This document shows, piece by piece, positions 56,295 to 64,000 of a DNA stretch of 64,000 bases (position 1 is the first letter of the stretch; every line of letters starts with the position of its first letter). This DNA is from Rhodospirillaceae bacterium (lineage in GTDB: Bacteria; Pseudomonadota; Alphaproteobacteria; GCA-2731375): NCBI GenBank assembly GCA_018660265.1, contig JABJKS010000089.1, forward strand, positions 1-64,000. Reading direction: 5' to 3'. Under the pieces are notes generated by a model, which saw only the letters and a list, made by a program, of their open reading frames with translations, ran no database searches and was not told the DNA's origin. Position numbers and translations under genes: made by a program.

Positions 56295-57140
56295 ATGCGC
56301 GAAACACCGAAAGTATTGTTGGACGGCCTGACATTCCCCGAAGGACCACGCTGGCACGAGGGGCGTTTGTGGTTTTCAGATTTCTACGCCCACGAAGTCA
56401 TCGCGCTGAGCATGACGGGGGAGCGGGAAACCATTGTCGAAGTTCCGGGCCAGCCTTCCGGCCTGGGCTGGACCCCTGATGGTCGATTGCTGGTGGTTTC
56501 CATGACCGACAGGCGTTTGCTGCGGCTTGATCCCGACGGCTTGGTGGAGGTCGCCAATTTGTGGGATTTGGCCGGCTTCCATTGCAACGACATGGTGGTT
56601 GATGGGGACGGCGGGGCCTATGTGGGCAACTTCGGCTACAACTCTCATGACGGCTCGCCATTCGAAAAAGCCGATCTAATCCGCGTCGACCCGGATGGCA
56701 CCGCATCTGTGGCGGCTACGGGTCTGGCCTTTCCCAATGGTTCCGTCATCACGCCGGACGGCAGCACGCTGATCGTTGGCGAAACCCGGGGCAATATTCT
56801 CAGCGCCTGGGATCGCCATGCAGACGGCAGCCTGCATAACCGCCGGGTCTGGGCCGATCTAAACGGTGGCTTCCCGGACGGCATCTGCCTTGACGCCGAA
56901 GGCGCGGTTTGGGTGGCTGACCCGCGCAACAAGGAAACCATCCGGGTTTTGGAAGGGGGCGAGGTTACTGACCGTATCTCCACCGGCGAGATGGGGTCCT
57001 TTGCCTGTATGTTGGGCGGCCCCGACCGGCGTACATTGTTTATCTGCACATGCCTGCAATCGGGCCCCGGCACGGCAGAGCTACGTTCAGGGCGCATCGA
57101 AACCATCACAGTGAAGGTCCCTGGTGCCGGTTGGCCATAG
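56295..57140 (+). CDS. SMP-30/gluconolactonase/LRE family protein
   Basis: 281 residues from MRETPKVLLDG, with GGAAGGA seven bases before the ATG; the ATG at 56280 is less likely. SMP-30 beta-propeller: LTFPEGPRWHEGRLWFSDFYAHEVIAL, GLGWTPDGRLLVVSMTDRRLLRL, HCNDMVVDGDGGAYVGNFG and FPDGICLDAEGAVWVADP, giving the calcium/metal-binding Glu, Asn and Asp residues. It hydrolyses sugar or aromatic lactones. It precedes a TRAP transporter, so uptake and lactone hydrolysis of a carboxylate may be connected. Confidence 0.88.
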   Translation: MRETPKVLLDGLTFPEGPRWHEGRLWFSDFYAHEVIALSMTGERETIVEVPGQPSGLGWTPDGRLLVVSMTDRRLLRLDPDGLVEVANLWDLAGFHCNDMVVDGDGGAYVGNFGYNSHDGSPFEKADLIRVDPDGTASVAATGLAFPNGSVITPDGSTLIVGETRGNILSAWDRHADGSLHNRRVWADLNGGFPDGICLDAEGAVWVADPRNKETIRVLEGGEVTDRISTGEMGSFACMLGGPDRRTLFICTCLQSGPGTAELRSGRIETITVKVPGAGWP

Positions 57141-57274
57141 GACACTCGCCGGGACATTAGCTGTCCGTAATGATGAATAGTGCGATAACGCTTGGCAGCA
57201 GGCGTTTTCATGTGCAAACATTTCGTCCGAGAAAAACAAATGCAATCAACAGGGTAAAATCGGGAGGTACGATT

Positions 57275-58435
57275 ATGAAGCTATCCCTATCAAATACGAT
57301 GTTGCTGGGTGCAGCCGCGGTTGCCATGACGGCGACAACGGCAACAACGGCGATGGCCGGCGATGTCATGCTACCGAAAACGTTAGTCACGACGGCCTAT
57401 AACACCGGCACCTCGGGCTATAGTCAGATGGTTGCCGTCGGCGCCATGCTGAAAAACAAATACGGCATCAACCTACGGGTTCTGCCGGGTAAGAACGATG
57501 TCTCGCGCCTCTCGCCGGTAAAAAAGGGCGTGGCCCAGTTCACCGCCACGGGTTCAGACAGCGTCTATGCCCAGGAAGCCGTCTACACCTTCGGTAAAAA
57601 GGCCTGGGGCCCCATGCCTGTGCGCCTGCTGCTGTTGAACCGGTCTGCCGGTTGCACCACATTCGCCGTGGCCAATGACATCGGCGTCAAAACCATGGCG
57701 GACTTGAAGGGCAAGCGGATCGGCTGGGTACGCGGTTCACCCGCCCTGCAAAAAGCGGCCGAAGCCCTCCTCGCCTATGGCGGTGTGGGCCTGGATGAGA
57801 TCGAGAAAGTGGAAGTCGGCGGTTGGGGCGCTTCGATCAACGGTATCATCAATGGCAACATCGATGCTTCGATCACCGCCTCTCAATCCACCTTCATGCT
57901 GAAGATGGAAGCCAGCCCCAGGGGCGTCTATCACCCGCCCATGCCTTTCGCTGACAAGGCCGGCTGGGCCCGGACACAGAAACTGGTGCCTTGGTATGTT
58001 CAAGGTATCTGCACCGATGGTCCCGGCGTTCCCGGTGGCCGTTCGGAAGCCGTTGCCAGTGTCTATCCGATCCTGATCTCGACCACGGCAACGTCCGACG
58101 ACATTGCCTATGGCATGACCAAGGCGATGGTTGAAGGCTTCGACGACTTCAAGGACGGCGCCCCCGGTGCCAAGGGCTGGGCCCTGGGACAACAGATGGA
58201 TGATTTCTATCTACCCTTCCATCCCGGGTCCATGAAGTTCCTGAAGGAAGTCGGACGCTGGAACGACAAGGCGGAGGCCAACCAGGCCAAAATGCTGAAA
58301 CGTCAGGCTGTTCTGAAAACCGCCTGGGATGCCCACAAGGCAAACCCCGGCAGTGACTTCAATACAGGTTGGATGAAAGCACGGGCGACTGCGCTGGCTG
58401 CAGCCGGTATGCCGGTTATCTTCGAAACCTGGTAG
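57275..58435 (+). CDS. TAXI family TRAP transporter solute-binding protein
   Basis: 386 residues from MKLSLSNTMLLGAAA, with GGGAGGT upstream. A Sec signal peptide ends near AMAGD. TAXI-type binding protein: TTAYNTGTSGYSQMVAVGAMLKNKYGINLRVLPGKNDVSRLSPVKKGVAQFTATGSD and MADLKGKRIGWVRGSPALQKAAEALLAYGGV fit the family. It collects a carboxylate or related small anion in the periplasm and hands it to the fused permease. Its gene is about 110 bp before the permease gene, with a strong hairpin between. Confidence 0.9.
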   Translation: MKLSLSNTMLLGAAAVAMTATTATTAMAGDVMLPKTLVTTAYNTGTSGYSQMVAVGAMLKNKYGINLRVLPGKNDVSRLSPVKKGVAQFTATGSDSVYAQEAVYTFGKKAWGPMPVRLLLLNRSAGCTTFAVANDIGVKTMADLKGKRIGWVRGSPALQKAAEALLAYGGVGLDEIEKVEVGGWGASINGIINGNIDASITASQSTFMLKMEASPRGVYHPPMPFADKAGWARTQKLVPWYVQGICTDGPGVPGGRSEAVASVYPILISTTATSDDIAYGMTKAMVEGFDDFKDGAPGAKGWALGQQMDDFYLPFHPGSMKFLKEVGRWNDKAEANQAKMLKRQAVLKTAWDAHKANPGSDFNTGWMKARATALAAAGMPVIFETW

Positions 58436-58448
58436 TCACAATTGTGAC
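58435..58448. repeat. 14-bp palindrome at the end of the binding-protein gene
   Basis: GTCACAATTGTGAC is a perfect palindrome beginning in the stop codon. It may be a short transcript-end structure or a protein-binding site; the short length allows chance. Confidence 0.35.
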
Positions 58449-58472
58449 ACCAACTTGACGATCTTACGCTGA

Positions 58473-58506
58473 TGCGGGTCGGGGCTTACGTCTGCCCCGA
58501 CCCGCA
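58473..58506 (+). terminator. Strong hairpin between TRAP binding-protein and permease genes
   Basis: Perfect 13-bp GC-rich arms (58473-58485 and 58494-58506) around an 8-base loop. There is no T tract directly after it. It would allow partial termination or protect the upstream mRNA, giving more binding protein than permease. The permease ATG is 40 bases downstream. Confidence 0.7.
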
Positions 58507-58545
58507 GTCGGCTTGGTTGCATGTATTTGTTTAAGGATTGCCGAG

Positions 58546-60597
58546 ATGAGCGAGCCCTCAGCCCCCAGCCAAGGCCCCAATCAAGGCGATGACGCCAATC
58601 GTCCCATCACCACATCCAGTGGTGAAATCGACGATGTGGAGGTAGCGCGCTATCGCAAGCCGGGGCAATTCTGGACCACAGTTGCGTTCGTTCTGACAAT
58701 TATTGCGACCTGCCTCGCCATTAACGAGATGTTCCAGATCGGGTTTTTCACCCTGTTCCTGGAACATAAGCTGGTACAGAACCAATATATCTATCTGCTC
58801 GTCGGCGTCATGGTATCGATGATTTTCGTCTTCATGCCAGCCTACAAATCCGCGCCACGGGACCGCGTGCCCTGGTATGACCTGATATTGTTCTGCCTGA
58901 CTTTGGGTTTGACGTCGTATTTCACCTACTATGGCCTGGAAATCCTGGAGGAAAGCTGGGAATACAACGCACCCGACTATGCCAAATACATAGCCGTCGT
59001 CCTTTGGGCTGTCATATTGGAGGCGGGCCGCCGCGCCGGCGGGATCGCCGTGTTGGTCATTGTCACCATCGTTTCGCTTTATCCGGTTTATGTGCATTTG
59101 ATGCCGGAGGTGATTTCAGGCGTTAATCAAACCTTCCTCGATACCGCTGCCTATCACGTCTATTCCGAAGAAAGTCTGCTGGGCATTCCCATGCAGGCCT
59201 TTGCGATGTTGTTTTTTGGCTTTTTATTGTTCGGCAACGCCCTGGTTTATACAGGCGGTGGACAGTTCTTTATCAACCTTGCCTTTGCTCTTTTGGGCCA
59301 TGTACGCGGCGGACCGGCCAAGGTGGCGATTTTTTCCTCCGGCCTGTTCGGTTCCATGTCGGGCGGCCCCATCACAAATGTGCTGACAACGGGTGCCCTG
59401 ACCATTCCTGCGATGAAATCTATCGGCGTCCGGGCCAAGACCGCCGGCGCGATTGAGGCCTGCGCCTCCACCGGCGGCACTATGATGCCCCCCATTATGG
59501 GCGCGACCGCATTTGTCATGGCCGATTTCCTGGAAGTCTCCTACGTCACCGTCGCCGTGGCCGCGATTGTGCCGTCATTGCTGTACTACATCGGCTTGTT
59601 CATGCAGATTGATGCTTATTCGGCACAAAATGGTTTGCAGGGCCTGCCCAAGGACGAATTGCCGTCCCTTTGGGCGGTCTTCAAGGATGGCTGGTATTAC
59701 ATTGCCGTCTTTTCTCTGCTGGTCTTCATGCTGGTGTTTTTGAAACGGGAGGCCCATGCACCTTTTTACGCCACAGCATTGTTGCTGATCATCAATCAAT
59801 TCAATAAGAACCATCGATTAAGCTGGGCCACCTTCAAGCAATATATCTATGCCACAGGTGGCCTGCTGGCTGAACTGGCGGGACTGTTGGCGGCTGTCGG
59901 CCTCATCGTTGGCGCCCTACAGGCCACAGGCATGACCGGTACCCTGACCAACGATCTGGTTTTTCTGGCCGGCGGTGCACCGTTGGTCTTGTTGATCATG
60001 GGCGCGCTAACATCGTTCGTCCTTGGCATCGGCATGACCGTGACGGCGGCCTATATCTTCCTGGCCATTATCCTGGCACCCGCCTTGATCAAGGTTGGCC
60101 TGGACCCCATGAGTGTGCATATGTTTCTGCTGTATTGGGGGATGTTGAGTTTCATTACACCGCCCGTTGCCCTGGCGGCCTTTGCCGCCGCCTCTGTTGC
60201 GAAATGCGGCCCCATGGAAACCGGCTTTGAGGCCATGCGCATCGGCACGGTAATTTACTTCATCCCATTCTTCTTTGTCTTCAACCCGGCACTTTTGCTA
60301 CAGGGTGAGGCGGGAGAAATCGTCATCGTCATAACCACGGCCTTAATCGGTATTCTGCTTGTGTCCGCAGGTCTGCAAGGCTGGTTGATCGGCCTGGGTA
60401 GTCTGGGCAAAGGCCTGCTGTCCTGGATCGGACGTCTGTCACTGATCGCGGGTGGTCTGACCTTGGCAGCCCCCGGCGGCGGCATGATCGGACTGGGGCA
60501 TTTGGAACTGGGCGCAATCGCAGTCGCAATCGCAGCGCCGGGTATTTTCCTGGCCTGGCTGAGCGGCACCAAGGGGGCTGCAACCGCATCGGGCTGA
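58546..60597 (+). CDS. TRAP transporter fused permease (DctQM-type, TAXI system)
   Basis: 683 residues from MSEPSAPSQG, with AAGGATTG as ribosome site; the longer frame to 58513 has no family sequence. Many hydrophobic segments: four small-subunit-like helices after about residue 45, then a DctM-like region of about twelve (GSMSGGPITNVLTTGALTIPAMKSIG, STGGTMMPPIMGATAFVMADFLEVSYVTVAVAA, LGIGMTVTAAYIFLAIILAPALIK). The small and large permease subunits are fused, as in TAXI systems. It works with the binding protein encoded upstream for sodium-driven uptake of an organic acid. Confidence 0.92.
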   Translation: MSEPSAPSQGPNQGDDANRPITTSSGEIDDVEVARYRKPGQFWTTVAFVLTIIATCLAINEMFQIGFFTLFLEHKLVQNQYIYLLVGVMVSMIFVFMPAYKSAPRDRVPWYDLILFCLTLGLTSYFTYYGLEILEESWEYNAPDYAKYIAVVLWAVILEAGRRAGGIAVLVIVTIVSLYPVYVHLMPEVISGVNQTFLDTAAYHVYSEESLLGIPMQAFAMLFFGFLLFGNALVYTGGGQFFINLAFALLGHVRGGPAKVAIFSSGLFGSMSGGPITNVLTTGALTIPAMKSIGVRAKTAGAIEACASTGGTMMPPIMGATAFVMADFLEVSYVTVAVAAIVPSLLYYIGLFMQIDAYSAQNGLQGLPKDELPSLWAVFKDGWYYIAVFSLLVFMLVFLKREAHAPFYATALLLIINQFNKNHRLSWATFKQYIYATGGLLAELAGLLAAVGLIVGALQATGMTGTLTNDLVFLAGGAPLVLLIMGALTSFVLGIGMTVTAAYIFLAIILAPALIKVGLDPMSVHMFLLYWGMLSFITPPVALAAFAAASVAKCGPMETGFEAMRIGTVIYFIPFFFVFNPALLLQGEAGEIVIVITTALIGILLVSAGLQGWLIGLGSLGKGLLSWIGRLSLIAGGLTLAAPGGGMIGLGHLELGAIAVAIAAPGIFLAWLSGTKGAATASG

Positions 60598-60722
60598 ACA
60601 GCAACATCGCATTAAAATTAACCATAATCTTGACTAATTCACAGAGCGTGTGAAAGTATTTCTGTAACGATATATATAGCCGAGTAGTTATTTGGGCTGA
60701 GTGAACTTTAGGAGGACGAAAG

Positions 60723-61673
60723 ATGGCACGCATGTCGCTTACAGTTCCACTGAGTTTAATCACAGTTATACTATTATTAGCCGCATGTGGTGATCGCGTA
60801 GAACCAACGGGCGGTGTCACTCTAGCGAATTGGCAGGCCATCGTGCCAACCAAGCTGGTTATTGCCGATACCATGCCGCCCGCTACGACGCCACCGCCCC
60901 CGCCGACCGAGGCGAATGCCGCCCTTGCCAATGAGGCAACTTTAAAGCGGGTTTTGAAATATTACCGACCAAACAATACCTACCCTGGCAATCTTGGTCA
61001 GCTTATCAGCGCCATTAGGGCGGCCGACAGACCGGGGCTAAGGGGTATCGGCGGGGTACCGGGGCAGGTGTTCCTGGATGCAGCAGATGCGGCACTGATA
61101 AGCAATAACTACAACCGCCAAAATCGGGTTACGGTGGAACTGTCCGGGCAAATTTTGGAGTACGAATTTACCAAATCGGCCGGCGTGGAAGCAGGCAACG
61201 GACGAATTGTTGCGGCGACTTATATCAAAAGAAACAGGACGAACTTAAACTCCGGCCATTCCACCACAAAGTTGGAAGCTTTTAAATGGGAGGTTGTGGT
61301 CAACAACGACGGCTTCAAGATTGTCGGCATCGGCGGTGATCCCCTGAACAATCCCTTCCCTGGCACGCTGCCGTTTACACCAGCTATGATCCAACGCGTT
61401 CAGGAAAAAGGCTTCACCCATAAACTTTGGGCAAAAGGCACAGAAATAAGGATCGTCAACGTCTGGCATAAAAACAATTTCAATGGCAGCTGGGGACAGG
61501 CGATACCCATGCACGGGCACCCCCTTAGCGGGCTCTATGATCGATTGGCGGGCAATTGCATTGATATGCTGTTTCCTTATACCCCGCCGCCGAATTTGAC
61601 GGCATTGCGGGAGCCGCCTTTCTATTGCCTTGGGCGGTGCACGCGACCGTTGCTGGTGAACACGGGGTATTGA
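60723..61673 (+). CDS. Lipoprotein of unknown function
   Basis: 316 residues. Lipobox LLLAAC (Cys22) after a hydrophobic signal; then a proline-rich linker (TPPPPPTEAN) and a folded region I do not recognise. GQLISAIRAADRPGLRGIGG, VTVELSGQILEYEF, AFKWEVVVNNDGFKIVGIGGDPLNNPF and GQAIPMHGHPLSGLYDRLAG look like globular beta/alpha sequence. Three cysteines (NCIDML, FYCLGRC) are near the C-terminus. AGGAGG precedes the ATG at good distance. It has its own gap of 125 bp from the TRAP operon and is convergent with the next gene, 15 bp apart. Confidence 0.7.
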   Translation: MARMSLTVPLSLITVILLLAACGDRVEPTGGVTLANWQAIVPTKLVIADTMPPATTPPPPPTEANAALANEATLKRVLKYYRPNNTYPGNLGQLISAIRAADRPGLRGIGGVPGQVFLDAADAALISNNYNRQNRVTVELSGQILEYEFTKSAGVEAGNGRIVAATYIKRNRTNLNSGHSTTKLEAFKWEVVVNNDGFKIVGIGGDPLNNPFPGTLPFTPAMIQRVQEKGFTHKLWAKGTEIRIVNVWHKNNFNGSWGQAIPMHGHPLSGLYDRLAGNCIDMLFPYTPPPNLTALREPPFYCLGRCTRPLLVNTGY

Positions 61674-61688
61674 CGATTGTTCGGACCC

Positions 61689-64000
61689 TTAATCGGTGCG
61701 GTCCAATAGACGCTTGGCTTCGACTAAATCCGGTTCCTGGCCGACCGAATGAAATTGTGCGAAAATGGTTTCAAGGACCGAGCGGGCGGCCTCAAGATTG
61801 CCGTGGCCGGTGACGGCAGCGGCGGCTGTGAACAGGTCCATCGCGGCCCGCAGTTGAAGAACCGGCGCGCGCTGGCTGACGGCCAAATCCAAGGCCTGTT
61901 GGAAAAATACTGACCCATCGCCTGTACTGCTTTGCTGCAGCAGCTGGCCATGAATGCGCAGCGCCTCAGCCTCGTAAAAAGTTACATCCGTTTTGTTGCC
62001 TTGACCATGCGCCGCCTCCACGGCGGCAATGCCCAATTCCGGCTGCCCCGACCAGCCATAGATCTCCGCCAACAGGGTCTGGATATAGGGTGTAATTTGT
62101 AGTGCGCCCGTACCCTGATAAATTTTCAAGCCGTCCTGCAATATCGCCAACCCCTCTTCACCGTCCCCCAGTGCCGCCATGGCCCAGCCCTGCATCACCT
62201 TGGCCCAGCCGAACCAATAGGGATAATCGTTCTGACGGGCCAACGCGATGGCTGCCTCCGCATGTTGGCGGGTTGCATCCGGTTCACGGCAGAATTGAAA
62301 CATCGATGCGGCAAGGCCATGAGCATAGGCCTGACTGAAAGGGTGCTGGATGGCATCACCATGGGCCAGCGCCTGGTGAATATTGTCCCGCGCTGCCGCC
62401 CCATCACCCAAAAACCAATGCACCCACGCCGTCATGCTCAAACCAATGACCGCAGGATCTGTGCCTTGCGAAAACTTCTGCATACCATGGCTTGCCGGAT
62501 CGTAGATTTCGTTGGCGCGCTGCAGATCCGCCAGGGCGGCGGAGAAATCGCCCGTAAAGAACGAACACATCCCCACAGAGCGATACCCGCCCATCGCCAG
62601 GTCGCGGTTGTCCTCTGCCAAGGCGATGGAGAGTTGACGTTGGGCCAGCTCCCGAGATTTTCCCACCTCGCCTTTCAGGAAGAAAACATTCCCCAATCCA
62701 CGCAGGACGTTGACCTTCTTAGCACTGTCATCGCTGCTCTGGCTCAGGACATAGGCGCGTTGGTAATTCGCCTCCACGCTTGCCGCCGACCAACCCTCAA
62801 CCGCCAGCAAAGACGCGCCCAAGGCCAGGCGAAAATCCAGTTCCTGCTCTGAACGCACCGGGCCCTCCTCTAGTTGGAGCAGTTCCGATAGGCCCTGCCG
62901 CAGGTTCGATACCGCCTCCACCAACTCAGACCTTTCATTGGCGCGTTGCCCTGCTTCAAACCAATGATCGACGGCCTTGCGCGGTTGTTTGCCAGCAGAA
63001 AAATGGCGTGCGACCACTTCCGGTTCCGCCAACGCACGAGCGGGGAATTCGTGCAGCAAAACATCCGCCACCCGGCCATGATACCGCTGGCAGGTGCTGC
63101 GCAATAACGTCTCATATGCCGTATCCTGGACCAGGGAATGTTTGAAGCTGTATATGGCTTCGGGCGGAATGCCTCTGCACGAGATCAGTTCTGCATCGAC
63201 CGCCCGTTCCAAAGCCGCCTGTGAAGCCGCATGAGAGCCACCCAGAACCGCTGCCGCCAAATCATAGGGGAATGATCGCCCAATAACTGCGCCGATTTGC
63301 ACCACCTCTCGTGCGGAGCCAAGTCGGTCCAACCGTGCGATAAGAGAGGCCTGAAGGCTGGTGGGGATAGCCTCTATCGCGCCCCCATCAACACCGTCAT
63401 TGCCGGATGTCTCGGCCTCCAGGACCGATTTTGTCAGCTCCTCAATGTAAAGGGGAATGCCGTCCGCCCGCTCCGCTATGCCTTCGATCATCTGGCGCGG
63501 GAGCACCCCGCTGCCGATTGAAGCCGCAATTTCCAGGCTTTCCGCCCGGTCCAAACGGTTTAGGTCCATTGATATCAAATTCGGAAAATTCCGCACAGGG
63601 AAGGTATAGGACGGACGATGAGTGATCAGCATCAGAACCGGTGCCGCTTGGATTAAGGCCATGGTTTCGATCAACAATGCCTCCGTGGTCGGATCAATCC
63701 AATGGGCGTCCTCCAGACAGAACAGGACCGGCTGCTGTCGGCTGAGGTCAATTAGCTGTTGGTTCAGGGCAGCGATTGTATTTTTTCGGCGCTGCTGCGC
63801 GGTCTGCCCAGGGCTAGGAGACCGCCCCTCTTCCGGCAACGACATCAACGCCGCCAATAGGGGCCCGGTTTCTGTGATATCCTCACTTCCCAGGCGCAAA
63901 AGATTATCCAATTTGGCGCGTTTTTGACTATCTGTATCCTCCGGGGCGAACCGTGCTGTTCGCTCCAATCTTTGGATGACCGGGTAAAGTCCGGTGTTGG
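61689..64000 (-). CDS. AAA ATPase/TPR protein, likely C-terminal part of a cyclase-linked regulator (5' end outside window)
   Basis: About 770 residues are visible; the frame is open to the window edge (LYPVIQRLERTARF precedes a TTG codon that is no true start). The visible part starts in the AAA_16-type domain after Walker A; VLFCLEDAHWIDPTT is the Walker B region and LITHRPSYTF follows. After about residue 280 come repeated helical pairs of TPR type (ALADLQRANEIYD, AHGLAASMFQF, AGLAILQDGLK-like segments). This architecture is known from adenylate/guanylate cyclase proteins with an N-terminal cyclase domain, and from LuxR/BTAD-type regulators. The N-terminal domain is not visible, so the cyclase is inference. 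Confidence 0.72.
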   Translation of the reverse strand, partial: NTGLYPVIQRLERTARFAPEDTDSQKRAKLDNLLRLGSEDITETGPLLAALMSLPEEGRSPSPGQTAQQRRKNTIAALNQQLIDLSRQQPVLFCLEDAHWIDPTTEALLIETMALIQAAPVLMLITHRPSYTFPVRNFPNLISMDLNRLDRAESLEIAASIGSGVLPRQMIEGIAERADGIPLYIEELTKSVLEAETSGNDGVDGGAIEAIPTSLQASLIARLDRLGSAREVVQIGAVIGRSFPYDLAAAVLGGSHAASQAALERAVDAELISCRGIPPEAIYSFKHSLVQDTAYETLLRSTCQRYHGRVADVLLHEFPARALAEPEVVARHFSAGKQPRKAVDHWFEAGQRANERSELVEAVSNLRQGLSELLQLEEGPVRSEQELDFRLALGASLLAVEGWSAASVEANYQRAYVLSQSSDDSAKKVNVLRGLGNVFFLKGEVGKSRELAQRQLSIALAEDNRDLAMGGYRSVGMCSFFTGDFSAALADLQRANEIYDPASHGMQKFSQGTDPAVIGLSMTAWVHWFLGDGAAARDNIHQALAHGDAIQHPFSQAYAHGLAASMFQFCREPDATRQHAEAAIALARQNDYPYWFGWAKVMQGWAMAALGDGEEGLAILQDGLKIYQGTGALQITPYIQTLLAEIYGWSGQPELGIAAVEAAHGQGNKTDVTFYEAEALRIHGQLLQQSSTGDGSVFFQQALDLAVSQRAPVLQLRAAMDLFTAAAAVTGHGNLEAARSVLETIFAQFHSVGQEPDLVEAKRLLDRTD

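Overview
The window looks like chromosomal DNA of a free-living, probably marine alphaproteobacterium, most likely Rhodospirillales. Pointers are the block argJ-mutT-parvulin isomerase beside secA, a DUF1127 protein, a sorAB-type sulfite dehydrogenase, many flavin- and molybdenum-dependent oxidoreductases, a TAXI-type TRAP transporter with fused permease, and moderately high GC. No rRNA, tRNA, insertion sequence, integrase, prophage or CRISPR array was seen. The genus cannot be fixed from the sequence alone.

Layout. 1-5.8 kb: end of an anti-sigma-factor-like gene, a sulfite dehydrogenase pair, and a membrane hybrid histidine kinase with a single-domain response regulator. 5.9-18.3 kb: an oxidoreductase-rich region. 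A five-gene minus-strand operon (SDR, GNAT, aldo/keto reductase, xanthine-dehydrogenase-type molybdenum subunit, class IV aminotransferase) diverges from a P450, Cache protein and two luciferase-like monooxygenases, followed by a GMC oxidoreductase and a nitroreductase. 18.4-21.5 kb: a two-gene lipoprotein operon of a large trypsin-like protease lipoprotein and a TraT-like protein. 21.5-30.7 kb: an atypical SDR, a 2OG-Fe(II) oxygenase, an Lhr-like helicase, an MFS transporter, a response regulator/Hpt pair, ChaC, a PNPOx-like protein and a bicupin. 30.8-37.1 kb: two acyl-CoA ligases, DUF6166, PhzF, DUF1127 and a MocR regulator. 37.1-45.4 kb: RlpA, MltB, an AhpD-like selenoprotein, PEBP, dialkylglycine decarboxylase, GNAT, MutT, ArgJ and parvulin. 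45.7-64 kb: SecA, MBL hydrolase, an RND efflux pump with PadR regulator, ATP-grasp ligase, SDR, SMP-30 protein, TRAP transporter, a lipoprotein and a truncated AAA/TPR protein.

The strongest discovery is at 39142-40269 (minus). One reading frame is interrupted by a single TGA exactly where the second active-site cysteine of an AhpD (CxxC) centre should be. The flanking residues keep the AhpD Glu/Cys/Cys/His spacing, and a hairpin with bacterial-SECIS geometry lies 24 nt downstream. I read this as a 375-residue selenoprotein (CxxU) that a standard gene caller would split into two ORFs.

Other structures worth a look are two related large inverted repeats at the ends of convergent gene pairs (15.8 and 40.9 kb), a strong hairpin between the TRAP binding-protein and permease genes, repeated TTGA-ACCAT boxes in front of the MocR gene, the protease/TraT lipoprotein pair, and an SDR without its catalytic Tyr and Lys. 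The window is cut inside genes at both ends.
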